Assembly (NCBI GenBank): GCA_021810735.1
Contig: JAJZIF010000179.1
Location: 1-7,515, forward strand
Reading direction: 5' to 3'
Origin: Acidobacteriota bacterium
GTDB lineage: Bacteria; Acidobacteriota; Terriglobia; Terriglobales; Acidobacteriaceae
Length of the DNA: 7,515 nucleotides
Shown: in pieces, positions 5,848 through 7,515 of the stretch
How positions within the stretch are numbered: position 1 is the stretch's first letter
Layout: each line of letters starts with the position of its first letter
Program-made: the position numbers and the translations under genes
Notes under the pieces: generated by a model
The model's database searches: none
The model's input: the letters and a program-made list of their open reading frames with translations, nothing else
What the model was told of the DNA's origin: nothing

Positions 5848-6948
5848 GTGACGTCCAGGAGAATCTTCGTTCAGGCTTTAGCTGCCTGCGCTCTTTCCTC
5901 GCCCAGCATGTGCGTTGCCGGGACAGACGCAGAATCCATGTGGAGCAGCAGATCCATACGCAAATCGTATCCAGACGGCCGGCCCGTAGCTACGCTTCGT
6001 CTCAATGCATTCGATGCGGCCCCGATCATTCGGCACGGAAATGGGCCGAATCGATGCGATTATCTTGGAGCGCGTGAAGCAATCTGCTTCCAGGCGAGTG
6101 GCACCTACTACCTGTATTACGATGGGGCTGGTTCCACCGGTTGGCGGGCTTGTCTGGCAACAAGTACCGATTTGCACCATTGGAACCTGAAGGGCCCGGT
6201 GCTCAGCCTGGGCGCGCCGGGTGAAGACGATGCAGGTACCGCTACTTCACCATGGACGGTATTCGACAGCCCGTGGTGGCACATGTTTTATGTCGGATCA
6301 CGAACCACAACTCCACCGCCCAATAGGATCCCAGCGGTTCCCTATTTCACTCTCGCCGCCAGGAGCAGACACCCGGACGGGCCGTGGATAAAGCAGAAGA
6401 ATGTAGTTCCGTTCCGAACCAAGCCGGGAACCTACTATGCGGATACGGCCAGCCCCGGCCAGATCGTCCAACAGGGGCAGGAATATCTTATGTTTTTCAG
6501 CGCCGCGGCCTATCACGGCAAGCGACTGAAGAGGACTCTTTCGATCGCTCGGACAAAGGATTTAGATGGAGCGTGGCAGCTCGACCCCGAGCCGATCTTG
6601 CCGCCGGATCAGCAGGTTGAAAACTCGGCGCTTTATTTTGAACCATCCAATAGCACCTGGTTTCTTTTCACAAACCATATTGGCATCGACGATGGCGGAG
6701 AGTACACCGACAGCATCTGGGTCTATTGGAGTAAGAATCTGGAAACGTGGGATGCCGAGAAGCGAGCGGTTGTTTTGGATCGTACGAATTGCCCCTGGAG
6801 CGCGCGATGCATCGGAATGCCATCTGTGGTGAAAGTTCAGAATCGGCTCGCCCTGCTGTATGACGCGTCTACAACGACTCTGAGCAACAACATGGGAAGG
6901 GACATCGGACTTGCGTGGCTGCAGCTTCCCTTGCAACCGCCGTCGTAG
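5848..6948 (+). CDS. Exported five-bladed beta-propeller, GH43/GH32-like glycoside hydrolase family protein
   Basis: A 366-residue protein. GTG 5848 is preceded by AAGAAAGG (5831-5838) and gives MTSRRIFVQALAACALS, a twin-arginine-type signal (SRRIFV), with likely cleavage near CVAG (22-25). Five blade-like repeats are visible. They are TYYLYYDGAG...LATSTDLHHW (86-112), SPWWHMFYVG...ARSRHPDGPW (141-180), QEYLMFFSAA...ARTKDLDGAW (211-243), STWFLFTNH...WVYWSKNLETW (269-301) and RLALLYDAS...IGLAWLQL (333-360). This is the GH32/43/62/68-type fold that hydrolyses arabinan, xylan, fructan or similar linkages outside the cytoplasm. Candidate acidic active-site residues include Asp71, Glu78 and Glu259, but I cannot align the catalytic triad, so a related family or a non-catalytic protein is possible. 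It stands alone, 128 bp after the lysR gene with its own candidate promoter. It may feed sugars to the oxidative cluster at 256-3575; that link is inference. Confidence 0.7.
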   Translation: MTSRRIFVQALAACALSSPSMCVAGTDAESMWSSRSIRKSYPDGRPVATLRLNAFDAAPIIRHGNGPNRCDYLGAREAICFQASGTYYLYYDGAGSTGWRACLATSTDLHHWNLKGPVLSLGAPGEDDAGTATSPWTVFDSPWWHMFYVGSRTTTPPPNRIPAVPYFTLAARSRHPDGPWIKQKNVVPFRTKPGTYYADTASPGQIVQQGQEYLMFFSAAAYHGKRLKRTLSIARTKDLDGAWQLDPEPILPPDQQVENSALYFEPSNSTWFLFTNHIGIDDGGEYTDSIWVYWSKNLETWDAEKRAVVLDRTNCPWSARCIGMPSVVKVQNRLALLYDASTTTLSNNMGRDIGLAWLQLPLQPPS

Positions 6949-7003
6949 GCTATTCGATGGAGTAGGAAGACCAACGGATCGCACGGCTTCCTGTCGTCAG
7001 CGT

Positions 7004-7025
7004 TCGAGTGCACGCAAACACTCGA
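7004..7025. repeat. Inverted repeat TCGAGTG / CACTCGA between the propeller gene and the tRNA
   Basis: Perfect 7 bp arms (7004-7010 and 7019-7025) flank an 8-base loop. It lies 55 bp after the propeller gene and 18 bp beyond the encoded CCA end of the oppositely oriented tRNA. It could end both transcripts, but no T-run follows it on either strand. A short CCG-AAT-CGG plus TTTT sits at 7031-7043 on the plus strand, which is too weak to call separately. Confidence 0.35.
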
Positions 7026-7042
7026 GGAGTCCGAATCGGTTT

Positions 7043-7118
7043 TGGTGGGCCCGGAGGGATTTGAACCCCCAACCAAAGGATTATGAGTCCTCTGCTCTAA
7101 CCGTTGAGCTACAGGCCC
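7043..7118 (-). tRNA. tRNA with CAU anticodon (tRNA-Ile2 or elongator tRNA-Met), CCA encoded
   Basis: Read on the minus strand, a full cloverleaf is seen. The acceptor GGGCCTG pairs with CGGGCCC (one T-G wobble), the D arm is GCTC/GAGC and the anticodon stem is GAGGA/TCCTT. The loop CTCATAA gives anticodon CAT, and the T arm GGGGG/CCCTC closes the loop TTCAAAT. The discriminator A (7046) is followed by genomic CCA (7045-7043). CAU is shared by initiator Met, elongator Met and the lysidine-modified Ile2 (AUA-reading). The acceptor starts with a G1-C72 pair, so it is not the usual mismatched bacterial initiator. Ile2 versus Met cannot be settled by eye. The integrase remnant ends 33 bp upstream on the same strand. 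Confidence 0.93.
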
Positions 7119-7151
7119 GAAACGTAAGATAACCGATTGGAAGAGAAAGAC

Positions 7152-7515
7152 TTAATTGGGTCTCGTCTCTTCACTGTCAGAGGGCACTTCAGGGCTGGTG
7201 CCGGTTCTGGTGCCGGTTGCTTCTCTAGTCTCGCATAGCCGTTCTACGGCCGCCAGTTCATGCGATTGAGAAAGGTGAGTATATCTCACCACCATCTGCA
7301 GGGTCTTGTGTCCCAGGAGCTGTTGCAACGTTCTCAGGTCCACTCCCGTCATGATGCAGCGGCTGACAAACGTATGGCCGCAGATCGTGCCAATGAAAAA
7401 TCGGCTAAGTGGCGTAGCTGCCTGAGTACAGTAGACTCTATATGTAGTGGTGACTGATCCTCCAGCTTCGGAAGTTTACCCGCCCTATCCGGGAACATGG
7501 CAGGAGTTTCATTTC
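7152..7515 (-). pseudogene. Tyrosine recombinase (phage-type integrase), C-terminal part, doubly frameshifted
   Basis: The C-terminal catalytic domain of a tyrosine integrase is present, spread over three frames. From the right edge one frame reads MFPDRAGKLPK and ends in LADF (to 7397). One extra T at 7396 shifts to HWHDLR (7395-7378), and one extra C at 7377 shifts to HTFVSRCIMTGVDLRTLQQL followed by LGHKTLQMVVRYTHLS. The stop is TAA 7154-7152. Joined, it gives the family core: box II HxxR, the LGH histidine (7310-7308) and the nucleophile Tyr in RYTH (7283-7281). The tail beyond about residue 40 of the last segment is low-complexity Thr/Gly/Glu. The 66-residue open frame from ATG 7352 alone lacks the catalytic Arg and is not an enzyme. 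The N-terminal part lies outside the window. Homopolymer sequencing errors could mimic the lesions. Confidence 0.75.
7195..7218. repeat. Perfect 12 bp tandem duplication inside the integrase tail
   Basis: CTGGTGCCGGTT occurs twice head to tail (7195-7206 and 7207-7218). Being a multiple of three it keeps the frame and duplicates four residues (TGTR then TGTS) in the C-terminal tail, beyond the catalytic tyrosine. It is probably a slippage duplication. Confidence 0.7.

Noticed and set aside
6911..7132. A plus-strand open frame with ARRDLNPQPKDYESSALTVE
   Set aside because: This is the translated complement of the tRNA, a well-known false protein, and it overlaps the end of the propeller gene.
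7447..7515. A plus-strand frame starting at GTG 7447 or 7450 (TDPPASEVYPPYPGTW) that could be the start of a gene leaving the right edge
   Set aside because: No ribosome binding site precedes it, and the opposite strand here encodes recognisable integrase sequence (MFPDRAGKLPK leading to HWHDLR).

Overview
The window looks like ordinary chromosomal DNA of a GC-rich bacterium (roughly 55-60% G+C by eye). The most likely source is Acidobacteriota (Terriglobia-like). The hints are the lineage-typical style of the exported (Tat-type) carbohydrate proteins, a Gfo/Idh/MocA dehydrogenase paired with a xylose-isomerase-like TIM barrel, and a YeiH/LysR divergon. This is inference from protein style; no marker gene is present.

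Layout. (1) Positions 3-215 hold the 3' end of an unidentified gene. (2) Positions 256-3575 are a three-gene, same-strand, probable operon: an exported beta-propeller lactonase, a sugar phosphate isomerase/epimerase-type TIM barrel with all four metal ligands visible, and a Gfo/Idh/MocA NAD(P)-dependent dehydrogenase that probably starts at TTG 2427. Oxidation, isomerization or cleavage, and lactone opening are complementary chemistries, so the set reads as an oxidative sugar or glycoside pathway of unknown substrate. (3) Convergent to it is a YeiH-family membrane transporter (minus strand, probable TTG start at 4565). It is divergent from a LysR-type regulator at 4787-5719, with about 220 bp between them containing two short inverted repeats. 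(4) Positions 5848-6948 encode an exported five-bladed beta-propeller of the GH43/GH32-like type, with its own candidate promoter and palindrome. (5) On the minus strand at the right end are a complete tRNA with CAU anticodon and encoded CCA, and the C-terminal part of a tyrosine recombinase. The recombinase carries two single-base frameshifts close to its HxLR catalytic motif and is therefore a probable decayed integrase.

No CRISPR array, toxin-antitoxin pair, transposase or obvious new defence system is visible. The points most worth a second look are the frameshifted integrase beside the tRNA, the three-gene sugar oxidation cluster, the inverted repeats in the LysR/YeiH divergent region, and the palindrome between the -35 and -10 elements of the candidate promoter of the orphan propeller gene.
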